A stretch of DNA of 9,602 bases, taken from Planctomycetia bacterium (GTDB lineage Bacteria; Planctomycetota; Planctomycetia; Gemmatales; Gemmataceae). The notes under the pieces were generated by a model. It did no database searches. It worked only from the letters and a program-made list of their open reading frames with translations, and was not told the DNA's origin. Below, piece after piece: positions 1 through 7,382 of the stretch. Numbering within the stretch: the first letter of the stretch is position 1; the number at the start of each line of letters is the position of its first letter. Position numbers and translations under genes: made by a program. The stretch spans positions 1 to 9,602 of the forward strand of contig JANXSH010000144.1 in NCBI GenBank assembly GCA_025356615.1, given 5' to 3'.

Positions 1-243
1 CGACGGCGTCATGCCCGGCTTGTGCATGGCCCAGATCGACTTCGACTTCAGGTCCACCCGCATCTCGGCCACGCCGGGCACCGCCGTGACCTTGCCGCGA
101 ATCTTCTTCGCGCAGCCCATGCAGTGGATGTCGTCCAGGACGACCCTCGTGTACGCCGCCGGGGCCGGGGCTTGGGCAGCCGCGACCGCCGCCAGGCCGG
201 CCACCATCGCCAGGGCCAGGCACGTCGTCATGACCGTCTTCAT
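1..243 (-). CDS. Secreted heavy-metal-associated (HMA) domain protein, 3' end outside window
   Basis: Partial gene: 81 codons are visible and the reading frame runs off the left edge. The N-terminus is a signal peptide (MKT, then a hydrophobic Ala/Leu/Val stretch to about residue 23, with Ala-Ala-Gln at the likely cleavage site), so the protein should be exported. After a Pro/Ala linker comes an HMA fold start, VVLDDIHCMGCAKKI at residues 34-48, with the CxxC metal-binding pair C41 and C44, then the usual VPGV turn near residues 55-58. This resembles MerP/CopZ-type proteins that bind soft metal ions through two thiolates; here the role would be periplasmic metal binding. The start ATG at 243 has a GAGGAG ribosome site about 10 bases upstream. 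It lies 68 bp downstream of the P1B ATPase stop, on the same strand, so it probably belongs to that efflux cluster. The exact metal cannot be told from the visible part. Confidence 0.85.
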   Translation of the reverse strand, partial: MKTVMTTCLALAMVAGLAAVAAAQAPAPAAYTRVVLDDIHCMGCAKKIRGKVTAVPGVAEMRVDLKSKSIWAMHKPGMTPS

Positions 244-272
244 GTTCCGATACTCCTCACAAGGAAATTGAG

Positions 273-290
273 GGCGGGGACCACCCCGCC
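273..290 (-). terminator. GC-rich hairpin between the P1B ATPase and the HMA gene
   Basis: GGCGGGG and CCCCGCC form a perfect 7-bp stem around a 4-base loop, 22 bp beyond the ATPase stop codon in the direction of transcription. It is followed by a short T-containing stretch but no clean T-run. It could attenuate readthrough into the HMA gene or protect the 3' end of the long message. It may also be a chance GC hairpin. Confidence 0.35.
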
Positions 291-311
291 GCCACCGATT
301 CGACACACGCC

Positions 312-2456
312 TCAGTCACTCTGGAGTAGCCTCAACCCGTTGGCCACGACCGCGAGGGACGCCCCGGTGTCGGCCAGGATCGCCAGCCACAAGGGCGAGA
401 AGCCGGCGACCGCCAATACCAGGAACAACCCCTTGACGGATAGAGAAAAGATCACGTTCTGGCGGACGACCGCCATCGTCCGCCGCGAGTGCCGCACCAG
501 CCAGGGCAGCCTCGCCAGGTCGTCGGACATCAACGCCACGTCGGCCGTCTCGATGGCCGCGTCGGTGCCGGCGGCCCCCATGGCCACGCCGACCGTCGCG
601 GCGGCCAGCGCCGGGGCGTCGTTGACCCCGTCGCCGACCATCGCCACCGAGCCGTATTTCTCCACCAGCCGTTGCAGCTCCCGCACCTTGTCCGCCGGCA
701 GCAGGTACGCCCGCACCTCGTCCACGCCCGTCGCGCGGCCCACGGCTTGGCCCGTCGCCTCGTTGTCGCCCGTCAACATCACGACGTGGCCGACGCCCAG
801 CGCGCGGAGGGAGCGAATCGCGGCAGCGGCCTCGGGGCGAGGCTCGTCGGCCAGGGCGATCAGCCCGCAGACGTGCCGGTCGTTGCCGACGGCCACCACC
901 GTCCGCCCTCGGGCGGCCAGCTCGTCGATCTTCCGCGTCACCTCGTCGTCGGTCTGGCCCCGCTCCCGGAGCAGCCGCGACGAGCCGACCCAGAACGACC
1001 GACCGCCCCAGGTGCCGGTCGCCCCCTTGCCGGGCACGATCTGGAGATCCTGGGCGGCCTGCACCTCGATCCCCTGGGCGCGGGCGTGTTCGACGATGGC
1101 CCGAGCCAGCGGGTGTTCGCTGCGCAACTCCATGCCCGCCGCCCGCTCCAGGGACTCCCGCGCGTCGTGCCCGTTGAGCGGGACCACCTCGACCACCGCC
1201 GGCTTCCCCTTCGTCAGCGTGCCGGTCTTGTCGAAGACGATCGCCTTGAGCGTGGCCGGCAGTTCGACGAACATGCCGCCCTTGACCAGCACGCCGTTTC
1301 TCGCCGCCGCCGCCAGCGACGCCACGATGCTCACCGGCGTCGAGATGACCAGGGCACACGGGCAGGCGATGACCAGCAGCACCAGCGAACGGTACAGCCA
1401 GTCGGACCATCCGCCCACGAGCAGAGGCGGCACAAGCGCGACGAGGACCGCCAGGAGGAAGACGACGGGCGTGTAGACGCGGGCGAAGCGGTCCACCCAC
1501 TGCTCGACGGGTGCCCGCTTCGTGTGGGCGTCCCCGACCATCTTGATGATGTGGGCGAGAGTCGTCTCGCCGGCCGGCTTCGTGCTCTCGACCTCGATGG
1601 CCCCCTCGCCGTTGACCGTGCCGGCGAACACCGGGTCGCCGACCCGCTTGGCCACGGGCACGCTCTCGCCGGTCAGCGGGGCCTGGTTGACGCTCGTGGC
1701 CCCGGACACGACCTTGCCGTCCAGCGGCAGCCGCTCGCCCGGCTTGACCACGAACCGCGTCCCGACGGCCACCCCGACGGGCGGCACCATCTCCTCGCGG
1801 CCCTCCCGGAGTACCCTGACTGTCTGGGGCGTCAGGTCCATCAACGCGGCTACCGCACGCCGGGCGCGCCCCACGCTCCACGCCTCCAGGGCCAGAGACA
1901 GCGCGAACAGGAAGGCCACCGTCGCCGCCTCCAGCCAGTCGTTCAGGGCCACGGCCCCGATGACCGCGACGACCATGAGCAGGTTCATGTCGGGCCGCAG
2001 ACTGCGGGCGGAAGCCCACGCCTTGCCCAGCACCGTCCAGACGCCGGCGAGGATGGCCACGCCGTAGAGGACGCGGGCCGGGACGGGTGCCCCCGCTTCG
2101 GTGAGCGACCCCCAACCCGAATGGGCCACCGACACCGCGAGGCCGGCCCCGATGAAGAGGCCGCTGGCCGCCGTCAGGAGGGTGCGTTCGTTCCTCCCCC
2201 AGAACGAGGCAGGGGCACTCACTTGCGCGTTCTCTTTCCAGACTTCCGCCCGCATTCCGGTGCGGGCGACGGCCTCCATCACGGCCGCCTCGGTCACGCC
2301 CTCCGACGCCGGGCGGACGACCATCCGGGCGTTGAGGATGTCGAAGGCGAGCCGCTCCTTGCCGCCGACGACGGGGCCGACCTCGCGTTCGAGGACGGCG
2401 ACCTCCTCGGCGCAGTCGAGGCCGTGAACCCGCATGGTGAACGTCTGGATTGCCAT
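312..2456 (-). CDS. Heavy-metal P1B-type ATPase, Zn/Cd/Pb (ZntA/CadA) class
   Basis: This inner-membrane pump hydrolyses ATP to export divalent soft metals from the cytoplasm. From the ATG at 2456 it is 714 residues long, normal for the family. Motifs in order: a degenerate N-terminal HMA domain with GLDCAEEV (only C15, no second Cys), actuator TGES 262-265, the CPC transport site at 365-367 (IACPCALV), the phosphorylated Asp409 in DKTGT, the HP motif (SEHP, H448), and the hinge GDGVNDAP 608-615. Near the C-terminus K675 (SVKGLF) and D696 (LADTGAS) match the Lys/Asp pair of the P1B-2 Zn/Cd/Pb subgroup, rather than the Asn/Tyr/Met-Ser pattern of Cu pumps. A GTG at 2486 would overlap the upstream permease, but ATG 2456 has a strong GGGAGGGGG ribosome site and leaves a 19-bp gap, so I prefer it. 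It is cotranscribed with the ABC genes. Metal choice between Zn, Cd and Pb is inference. Confidence 0.96.
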   Translation of the reverse strand: MAIQTFTMRVHGLDCAEEVAVLEREVGPVVGGKERLAFDILNARMVVRPASEGVTEAAVMEAVARTGMRAEVWKENAQVSAPASFWGRNERTLLTAASGLFIGAGLAVSVAHSGWGSLTEAGAPVPARVLYGVAILAGVWTVLGKAWASARSLRPDMNLLMVVAVIGAVALNDWLEAATVAFLFALSLALEAWSVGRARRAVAALMDLTPQTVRVLREGREEMVPPVGVAVGTRFVVKPGERLPLDGKVVSGATSVNQAPLTGESVPVAKRVGDPVFAGTVNGEGAIEVESTKPAGETTLAHIIKMVGDAHTKRAPVEQWVDRFARVYTPVVFLLAVLVALVPPLLVGGWSDWLYRSLVLLVIACPCALVISTPVSIVASLAAAARNGVLVKGGMFVELPATLKAIVFDKTGTLTKGKPAVVEVVPLNGHDARESLERAAGMELRSEHPLARAIVEHARAQGIEVQAAQDLQIVPGKGATGTWGGRSFWVGSSRLLRERGQTDDEVTRKIDELAARGRTVVAVGNDRHVCGLIALADEPRPEAAAAIRSLRALGVGHVVMLTGDNEATGQAVGRATGVDEVRAYLLPADKVRELQRLVEKYGSVAMVGDGVNDAPALAAATVGVAMGAAGTDAAIETADVALMSDDLARLPWLVRHSRRTMAVVRQNVIFSLSVKGLFLVLAVAGFSPLWLAILADTGASLAVVANGLRLLQSD

Positions 2457-2475
2457 CTCTTCGCCCCCTCCCTGA

Positions 2476-3621
2476 TCAGACCGCACGCAGGGCCGTCACG
2501 ATCTCCGCCGTCGCCGCACGCCAGGCGGGGACGATCCCAGCCAGGATCCCCACCCCGAACGACACGGCCAGCCCCTGGATCGCGAGCATCGGCGACGGGG
2601 CCAGGGCGATGGTCACGCCCTCGGTGCCGATCGCGATCTTGCTCCACCACAGCACCACCAGGGCCGTTCCCACGCCGAGCAGACCCCCGACGAGGGTGAC
2701 GACCACTCCCTCGCTCAACACCAGGGCGAAGACGCGGGGCGACGAGAAGCCGATGGCCTGCAACACCGCGTGTTCGCGGACGCGGTCCTGCACGGCCATC
2801 ACCGTCGTCGTTGCTACCAGCGACAGGACCAGGCCGACGCAGGCGAAGCCGAGGTAGTTCGCCCAGCCGATCAGTTCCATCAGGTCGCCGACGACACTCG
2901 CCTGGAACACGCCCTTGGACCGCGTGTCCGTCGGCACGCGATCTTGGCGGAAGGCGGCGTCGATCTCGCGGCACACGCCCTCGGTGTTGGCGTCCTCGGT
3001 CAACTGGACCTCGAAGAGGGTGGCCTCGCCGACGTTGCGGCCCTTCGTCCGTTGCAAGAAGTCGAGGTGCGTGTAGATGACGTTCTCCTCCGCCGGCGTC
3101 GCGGCGGCGAAGGTGCCCACGACGCTCACGGTGATCTCGCCGATGGTGAACTTCTGGCCCGGACTCAGCCCGCGCCGGCGGGCGATCGCGTCGCCCACCA
3201 GGGCCGCGTCGGTGCGGGTGTCGAACTCCTCGCGGTTGCCCGAGAGCATCCTGAGTTCGCGGGTCGTCTTCAACTTCTCGGGCTGTATGCCGTGGAACAG
3301 CACGAGGTCGAGGCTGGCCCGGCAGTTGTTGATGTAGACCTGCATGGGGACCACGTCCTTGACGCCGGGCACCTTCTTGATGGTGTCCTCGTAGTCCTGC
3401 GGCAGACGGCTCGTGCTGGGACAGAAGCGGTTGGCCTGGAAGACGATGAGCGTCCGCTCGGCCTGCTTGCCGCGCGTCATGTCGGCCAGCCCCCGTTGGG
3501 CCGAGCCGATGAACGCGAACACGAACAGCGCCACCGCCGTGCCCGAGACCGTCAGGAGCGTCCGGGAGCGGTGCCGCAGCAGGCTCTTCAGGACGTAGGG
3601 AGCGAACTTCGACATGCTCAT
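2476..3621 (-). CDS. ABC transporter permease, MacB/FtsX type (permease 1)
   Basis: Membrane subunit of an ABC exporter, 381 residues. The layout is the MacB/FtsX one: one N-terminal membrane segment (about 22-41), a long extracytoplasmic domain (about 42-250, MacB periplasmic-core-like), and three C-terminal membrane segments (about 254-277, 297-327 and 346-366). The cytoplasmic loop VQDRVREHAVLQAIGFS (277-293) is the typical FtsX signature that contacts the ATPase. Its ATG overlaps the stop of the ATPase gene by four bases (ATGA at 3618-3621), which points to translational coupling. It differs clearly from the second permease at 4952-6121, so the complex is probably a heterodimer. Such separate permeases usually serve lipoprotein release, macrolide or peptide export, or envelope work. 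The substrate here is unknown, though the neighbours suggest a link to metal handling. Confidence 0.93.
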   Translation of the reverse strand: MSMSKFAPYVLKSLLRHRSRTLLTVSGTAVALFVFAFIGSAQRGLADMTRGKQAERTLIVFQANRFCPSTSRLPQDYEDTIKKVPGVKDVVPMQVYINNCRASLDLVLFHGIQPEKLKTTRELRMLSGNREEFDTRTDAALVGDAIARRRGLSPGQKFTIGEITVSVVGTFAAATPAEENVIYTHLDFLQRTKGRNVGEATLFEVQLTEDANTEGVCREIDAAFRQDRVPTDTRSKGVFQASVVGDLMELIGWANYLGFACVGLVLSLVATTTVMAVQDRVREHAVLQAIGFSSPRVFALVLSEGVVVTLVGGLLGVGTALVVLWWSKIAIGTEGVTIALAPSPMLAIQGLAVSFGVGILAGIVPAWRAATAEIVTALRAV

Positions 3622-4334
3622 TGCCCCCCCGCCGCTGCGACGGCCACACGCAGGACCGGCTCGGACTCGATCAGTTTCCCCTTTTCCAGCCGCAGCCGGC
3701 GGCGGGCGATTCCCGCCGCGTGGGCGTCGTGCGTGACCATCAGGAGCGTCGTCCCCAGTTCCCCGTTGAGCCTCACCAGCAGGTCGAGGATCTGCTCGGT
3801 CGTCTCGGCGTCGAGGTCGCCGGTCGGCTCGTCGCCGACGACGACGGTCGGGTTGGCGACGATGGCACGGGCGATGCCGACGCGCTGCTCCTGGCCGCCG
3901 GAGAGCTGACGGGGGTAGTGGTCGGCGCGGTCGGTCAGGCTCACCGCCTCGAGGGCGATGCCGACGCGCTTGCGCCGCTCCGCCGCCGACATCGGCAGGA
4001 GCAAGAGGGGCATCTCGACGTTCTCCCAGGCGGTCAGGACCGGGATCAGGTTGTGCGTCTGGAAGATGTACCCGGCGTTCGCGGCACGCCAGTAGGCCAG
4101 CTTCGTGCGCGACAACTTGGTGATGTCCTGGCCATCGACGACCACGCTGCCCGCCGTGGGCCGGTCGATGCCCGCGATGAGGTTCAGGAGGGTACTCTTG
4201 CCGGAGCCGCTGGCCCCCATGAGCGACACGAAGTCGCCCCGCTGCACGTCCAGGCTGACATCCTTTAGCGGCGAGATCTCGTGCTCGCCCTTCCTGAAGG
4301 TCTTGGTCACGTTCCGTACTTCGACGAGTGCCAT
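3618..4334 (-). CDS. ABC transporter ATP-binding protein, MacB/LolD family
   Basis: Cytoplasmic ATPase of the ABC exporter, 238 residues from the ATG at 4334. All nucleotide-binding motifs are present: Walker A GASGSGKST (40-48), Q-loop Gln92 in IFQTHNL, signature LSGGQ (144-148), Walker B VVVGDEPTGDLD (164-175) with D168 and E169, and the switch His202. The PTAGSVVVDGQDI and DEPTGDLD stretches are typical of the LolD/MacB/FtsE group that pairs with FtsX-type permeases. The frame is open further upstream to a GTG at 4385 that overlaps the lipoprotein stop, but ATG 4334 follows a GGGGAGGA ribosome site and begins exactly at the conserved domain (MALVEVRNVTKTF). Its stop overlaps the start of permease 1. 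As the only ATPase beside two permeases, it probably powers both. Confidence 0.95.
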   Translation of the reverse strand: MALVEVRNVTKTFRKGEHEISPLKDVSLDVQRGDFVSLMGASGSGKSTLLNLIAGIDRPTAGSVVVDGQDITKLSRTKLAYWRAANAGYIFQTHNLIPVLTAWENVEMPLLLLPMSAAERRKRVGIALEAVSLTDRADHYPRQLSGGQEQRVGIARAIVANPTVVVGDEPTGDLDAETTEQILDLLVRLNGELGTTLLMVTHDAHAAGIARRRLRLEKGKLIESEPVLRVAVAAAGGQ

Positions 4335-4381
4335 TGTCCGTCCTCCCCTCTCCGATTCCGCCACTTCAGACGATCGCCGGA

Positions 4382-4915
4382 TCACTTCTGCTCGGGACGC
4401 ACGAAGAGGCCCGAGGCGACGACGATGACGTTGCCCTTGTCGTCGCGGCTGAGCTTGCCCTTGACGACGACGCCGCTCAACTCCTTCAGGCCGAACAGTT
4501 CCCTGGCCCCGCCCTCGAGCGTCTTACCCTCGGCATCGACGAACTTGACGTTGAGCCGGGCGGCGGCGACCTCCTTTTTGGACAACTCGCAGAAGTCCCA
4601 GGGGGTCTCGCACCCCTCGGTCGGCTTCAGCGACGGGTCCACGATCAGGAAGCTCGCCCGGCCCTCGGTAAACGGCTTCGTCGAGCCGCCGACCTGCCCG
4701 GCCACGACGACCTCGTCGCCGTCCTTGGCGTCCTTGCGGATGGCGATGACGCCCTTCGCCCCGGCCGGCTCGGAGGCCAACACGAGCTTCTTGCCCTCGG
4801 CCAGTACGGACGGGGCGGCCTTCGGCTGGGGGTCGGGGTTCTTCTCGGGATCGGGTAGCAGCCCGCCACAGCCGGACAGGACGACCAGAGTCAGACAGAA
4901 TGTGAGTCGGAACAT
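4382..4915 (-). CDS. Putative lipoprotein with OB-fold-like domain, unknown function
   Basis: 177 residues. The N-terminus is a lipoprotein signal peptide ending in the lipobox LSGC (residues 13-16, lipidated Cys16), followed by a Pro/Asp-rich linker to about residue 37. The rest (about 42-172) is beta-rich: GDEVVVAGQVGG, a segment like ASFLIVDPSL, then a TPWDFCELSKKEV stretch, and a final strand set around LSGVVVKGKL and VIVVASGLFV. The strand order and Gly turns resemble an OB-fold small-molecule or nucleic-acid-like binding barrel. C102 and C109 could form a disulfide or bind metal. It sits between permease 2 (36-bp gap) and the ATPase gene, so it is likely an envelope-anchored partner of the transporter. 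A TGAGGAGT ribosome site precedes the ATG. No specific function is recognised. Confidence 0.82.
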   Translation of the reverse strand: MFRLTFCLTLVVLSGCGGLLPDPEKNPDPQPKAAPSVLAEGKKLVLASEPAGAKGVIAIRKDAKDGDEVVVAGQVGGSTKPFTEGRASFLIVDPSLKPTEGCETPWDFCELSKKEVAAARLNVKFVDAEGKTLEGGARELFGLKELSGVVVKGKLSRDDKGNVIVVASGLFVRPEQK

Positions 4916-4951
4916 GAGAATTACTCCTCAGAGTATGAGTGACACTTGGGA

Positions 4952-6121
4952 TCAAATCGCTTTCAACGCTTCGACGATGGGCATCCGCATGACCTGGAAG
5001 GCCGGCGGTAACGCCCCAATCACGCCCAGCGAAATGCCGGTGGCGCAGCCCAACAAGAGGGTCACGCCGTCGATCCGCAGGGCGAACGCCCCCATCGTGA
5101 ACCGCACGGCCGTGCCGTCGAGCAGGAGTAGCGACAGGCCCGAGGCGACGAGGGAGGCCGCCGCCGCCAGGAGGACCGCCTCCTGGACCAGGCTCAGCGT
5201 GATCGCCCGCCGGGTGAAGCCGATGGTCTGGAGCGTGGCCAGCTCCTTGACGCGGCCGACGATCGAGCCGTACATGGCGTTCATGCCGGCGAAGACGCCG
5301 GCCACGGTGACGAGGCCGACGACGAGCCAGGCCATCGCCCGCACCGGGGCGTAGTGCTTCTGGAGGTTGGCGTAGTAGGCCGTCTCGGGGGTCGCCTGGA
5401 TCTCCAGGTCGAGCCGCTCCTTGCAGAACTCGTCCACGTCCGCGAACGACGTGCCCGGCGAGAGCGTGATGGCGACGAGGCTGTAGTCCTGGCGCTTCAT
5501 GGCCGTCTGGAGGTCCGCCAGCGGGCACCACAGTTCCGACTCCAGGGCGCTGCCGACGGAGGCGAACCGCCCGCTGATCGTCCACTCGCGGCCCTCGAGG
5601 GTGATGGCGTTACCGACGGCGAGATCGGCGTCCCGGCAGCCGAGCTTGGCGGAGGCGAGCCGCCCGGCCATCAACTCCCCCCGGACGGGCCACTTCCCCT
5701 CGACGACCTGGACCTGACGGCGGACGAGGTGGGCCGACGGCGTGACGCCGCGGACCAGGCCGAGCGCGGGAACGTCGCTGCCGGAGGTCGTGACGCGGGT
5801 GCCCAGGTAGATTTCCGGCGAGACGTAGGTCTGCCCGTAGCGCCGCTGCACCGCCTCGACGCTGGCGGCCAGCACCGGCCCGGTGCGGCCGGCGACGGTC
5901 GAGTTCTCGACGTTCTCCGAGCCGCCGGGCGCGTGAATCAGAACGACGCGCGGATCGCCGCTGACCGAAAGGCTCGACTCCAGCCCGCGGATGAAGCCGA
6001 CGACGATCATCACCAACAGGACCACGAGCGTCAACCCCATGAGGGTGAGCAAGGTGCGGCTGGGCCGGCGGAACAGGTTGCGGACGCCGTACTCCCACGG
6101 CAATAGGCGGAACGTGCCCAT
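4952..6121 (-). CDS. ABC transporter permease, FtsX type (permease 2)
   Basis: 389 residues with the four-segment MacB/FtsX plan: membrane helix 1 at about 23-43, a large extracytoplasmic domain (about 45-258), then helices at about 262-284, 309-334 and 352-374. The cytoplasmic FtsX motif GRVKELATLQTIGF lies at 289-302. The N-terminus RLLPWEYGVRNLFRRPSRT is a distinctive amphipathic lead-in before helix 1; a second copy of its core occurs as a remnant at 6778-6840. ATG 6121 follows a GGGGAGG site about 9 bases upstream. This is the first of the five tightly spaced transport genes. It shares architecture but little sequence with permease 1, so one ATPase apparently serves two different permease chains, unlike MacB, where ATPase and permease are fused and homodimeric. 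Confidence 0.93.
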   Translation of the reverse strand: MGTFRLLPWEYGVRNLFRRPSRTLLTLMGLTLVVLLVMIVVGFIRGLESSLSVSGDPRVVLIHAPGGSENVENSTVAGRTGPVLAASVEAVQRRYGQTYVSPEIYLGTRVTTSGSDVPALGLVRGVTPSAHLVRRQVQVVEGKWPVRGELMAGRLASAKLGCRDADLAVGNAITLEGREWTISGRFASVGSALESELWCPLADLQTAMKRQDYSLVAITLSPGTSFADVDEFCKERLDLEIQATPETAYYANLQKHYAPVRAMAWLVVGLVTVAGVFAGMNAMYGSIVGRVKELATLQTIGFTRRAITLSLVQEAVLLAAAASLVASGLSLLLLDGTAVRFTMGAFALRIDGVTLLLGCATGISLGVIGALPPAFQVMRMPIVEALKAI

Positions 6122-6249
6122 CTCGGGGCCTCCCCTCGGGATCGCGGACGGAACGGGCTAGTGGAGCATGGTCGAAGGGCGCGTCTCGACGAGTGGGATT
6201 AGCCGCCGAGGGCTGCCCGATCGCGAACGCTAGTCGTAAGAAGGGAGTC

Positions 6250-6747
6250 TTAGCAGCGGAAATTGCAGCTGAAGAGGGAGAAGGAGGAGGCGGGGAGGGT
6301 AGGGGCTTCCGGGACGGTCAGGGACGAGGGCGGATCGACCTCGGTAGGACATGACGCGAACACACTCAGGTCGAGCGAATGGAAGCCAGAGATGTCGAAC
6401 CCGCCCGGCGAGAAGACGCCGGCGCGGAGGATTTCCCAGGCTGGGGAGGAGGGGCAATTGGGGGCGTGTGGCTCGCTTGGAGAAGGAACGGTCGGACACG
6501 AGTCGGCCCTACGGCTGGGCTTGGCCGTTGGAATCTTTGCCTCGCCGGCTCGACGGCAGCAGCGGCATCCTGGCGGCGGGGTCTCATCCCTAACGTCGGC
6601 CACGGACGACCGCTCTGCGGGGTGGGGCATGAACGCCTCCAGCCGGCAGATGCAGAACCCCGGCGGCATGAGCAGGGGCCAAGTAACCAGGATCGTCAGC
6701 AACCATCGCGGCACGGACCAGCCCTCGAGACTCAATGACTCCAGCAT
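6250..6747 (-). CDS. Hypothetical Cys/Pro/Ser-rich protein with N-terminal membrane or signal segment
   Basis: 165 residues, not assignable to a known family. Residues 14-30 (RWLLTILVTWPLLMPPG) form one hydrophobic segment, probably an uncleaved anchor or signal. Ten cysteines follow, many in pairs suited to metal binding: CIC (32-34), CRCC (61-64), single Cys at 84, 98 and 133, and a C-terminal CNFRC (161-165). The middle is Pro/Ser-rich and probably disordered. It lies on the same strand as the efflux operon, 128 bp upstream of permease 2, which fits a small envelope metal-binding or sensing protein. There is no good ribosome site at ATG 6747, and a promoter-like sequence overlaps the start, so translation may begin lower, for example at Met27. 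The high GC and low complexity leave some chance that this is not a real gene. Confidence 0.5.
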   Translation of the reverse strand: MLESLSLEGWSVPRWLLTILVTWPLLMPPGFCICRLEAFMPHPAERSSVADVRDETPPPGCRCCRRAGEAKIPTAKPSRRADSCPTVPSPSEPHAPNCPSSPAWEILRAGVFSPGGFDISGFHSLDLSVFASCPTEVDPPSSLTVPEAPTLPASSFSLFSCNFRC

Positions 6748-6749
6748 CG

Positions 6750-6778
6750 TTCATACCCAAGTATGGCGGCCAAGTCAA
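6750..6778 (-). promoter_or_regulatory. Possible sigma-70-like promoter upstream of the Cys-rich gene
   Basis: On the minus strand TTGACT (6773-6778) and TATGAA (6750-6755) are spaced by exactly 17 bases, close to the TTGACA/TATAAT consensus. The predicted transcript start would fall near 6743, just inside the annotated ATG at 6747. Either translation starts downstream or the match is fortuitous. Confidence 0.25.
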
Positions 6779-6840
6779 TCCGCACGAAGTATAACCCGAA
6801 TGTCGTATTCCCAGGGGAGGAGCCGAACCGAAGCGGAGTC
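6778..6840 (-). pseudogene. Remnant of an FtsX-type ABC permease N-terminus
   Basis: Minus-strand translation gives SVRLLPWEYDIRVILRAD followed by a stop at 6775-6777. RLLPWEY is identical to residues 5-11 of permease 2, and the following DIRVILR lines up with its GVRNLFR. Nothing downstream continues the permease. This looks like the decayed 5' end of a second permease copy, left about 650 bp upstream of the intact gene. The match is short (about 14 residues), so a chance resemblance is possible but unlikely. Confidence 0.5.
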
Positions 6841-6895
6841 GTAATACCGCGTGAGCCGGTTTACACTCGACGCGGGGACGATGCCACAAATAGTG

Positions 6896-6985
6896 GGATG
6901 CCCCGCCCTCGAGGCGGGGAGTCTCACGCTGGGTCTACATATAGTTGACCTGCGTGACTTCTCCCCCCTCGAGGGCGGGGCATCC
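6896..6985. repeat. 90-bp imperfect inverted repeat with GC-rich 19-bp outer arms
   Basis: The outer arms GGATGCCCCGCCCTCGAGG (6896-6914) and CCTCGAGGGCGGGGCATCC (6967-6985) are perfectly complementary over 19 bases. Complementarity continues inward with a few mismatches and gaps (AGTCTCACGC against GCGTGACTT, then GTCTAC against GTTGAC) to an AT-rich centre near 6938-6943. Each arm is itself nearly palindromic around CCTCGAGG, so the single strand could fold either as one long hairpin or as two arm hairpins. The arm motif resembles the GC-rich hairpins at IS200/IS605 and TnpB-element right ends, but there is no transposase or tnpB here. It could be a non-autonomous palindromic element or a strong bidirectional transcription terminator. 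Confidence 0.75.
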
Positions 6986-7382
6986 GAGAGACCGTGTCTG
7001 TGTGCGGTAGGCGGAAAGGGAGAGACACGCGTGGTCGAACGGGTGCCCGCGCGGCCAGAGGGAGTGGGCACGGGGCACGCTCCGGAGGACAGCTCATGAG
7101 CCGGCGGCAGGGGACGCCAGCAGATCGAAGCGAGTGGGGGCTGCGTCCGGAGTGCGAGCCGAGCGGAGGCGACTGGCAAGAGAGGCAAGAGGGAAAAGGG
7201 AGGCAAGCCGGCGACCGGAGCGGCTCGTTGGCCAGACAGGGCCGGACCAGGGAAGAGAGCGGAGCGGGGCAAGAAGGTGCTTGCGGACATGGGGAGCCAG
7301 GCAGTAGGATACGTCGGTGTGAAGTTCGCTTGCCCGGATCGAATCTGCAAGAGAGGGGTCTGGACAAGCGGTTCAGTCCAAC

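Noticed and set aside
2457..2486. GTG start adding 10 residues to the P1B ATPase
   Set aside because: It would overlap the permease stop, and the added residues are encoded by the ribosome-site region of ATG 2456.
22..2699. Very long plus-strand open frames opposite the P1B ATPase
   Set aside because: They are shadows of a GC-rich gene: Arg/Pro/His-rich translation, no domains, and the minus-strand gene has all family motifs.
6263..6844. Plus-strand open frame of 193 codons opposite the Cys-rich gene
   Set aside because: No domain, Gly/Arg/Ser-rich, and antisense to a frame with a clear hydrophobic segment and ordered Cys pairs.
6896..6985. CRISPR repeat pair
   Set aside because: The two copies are inverted, not direct, and there is no spacer series or cas gene.
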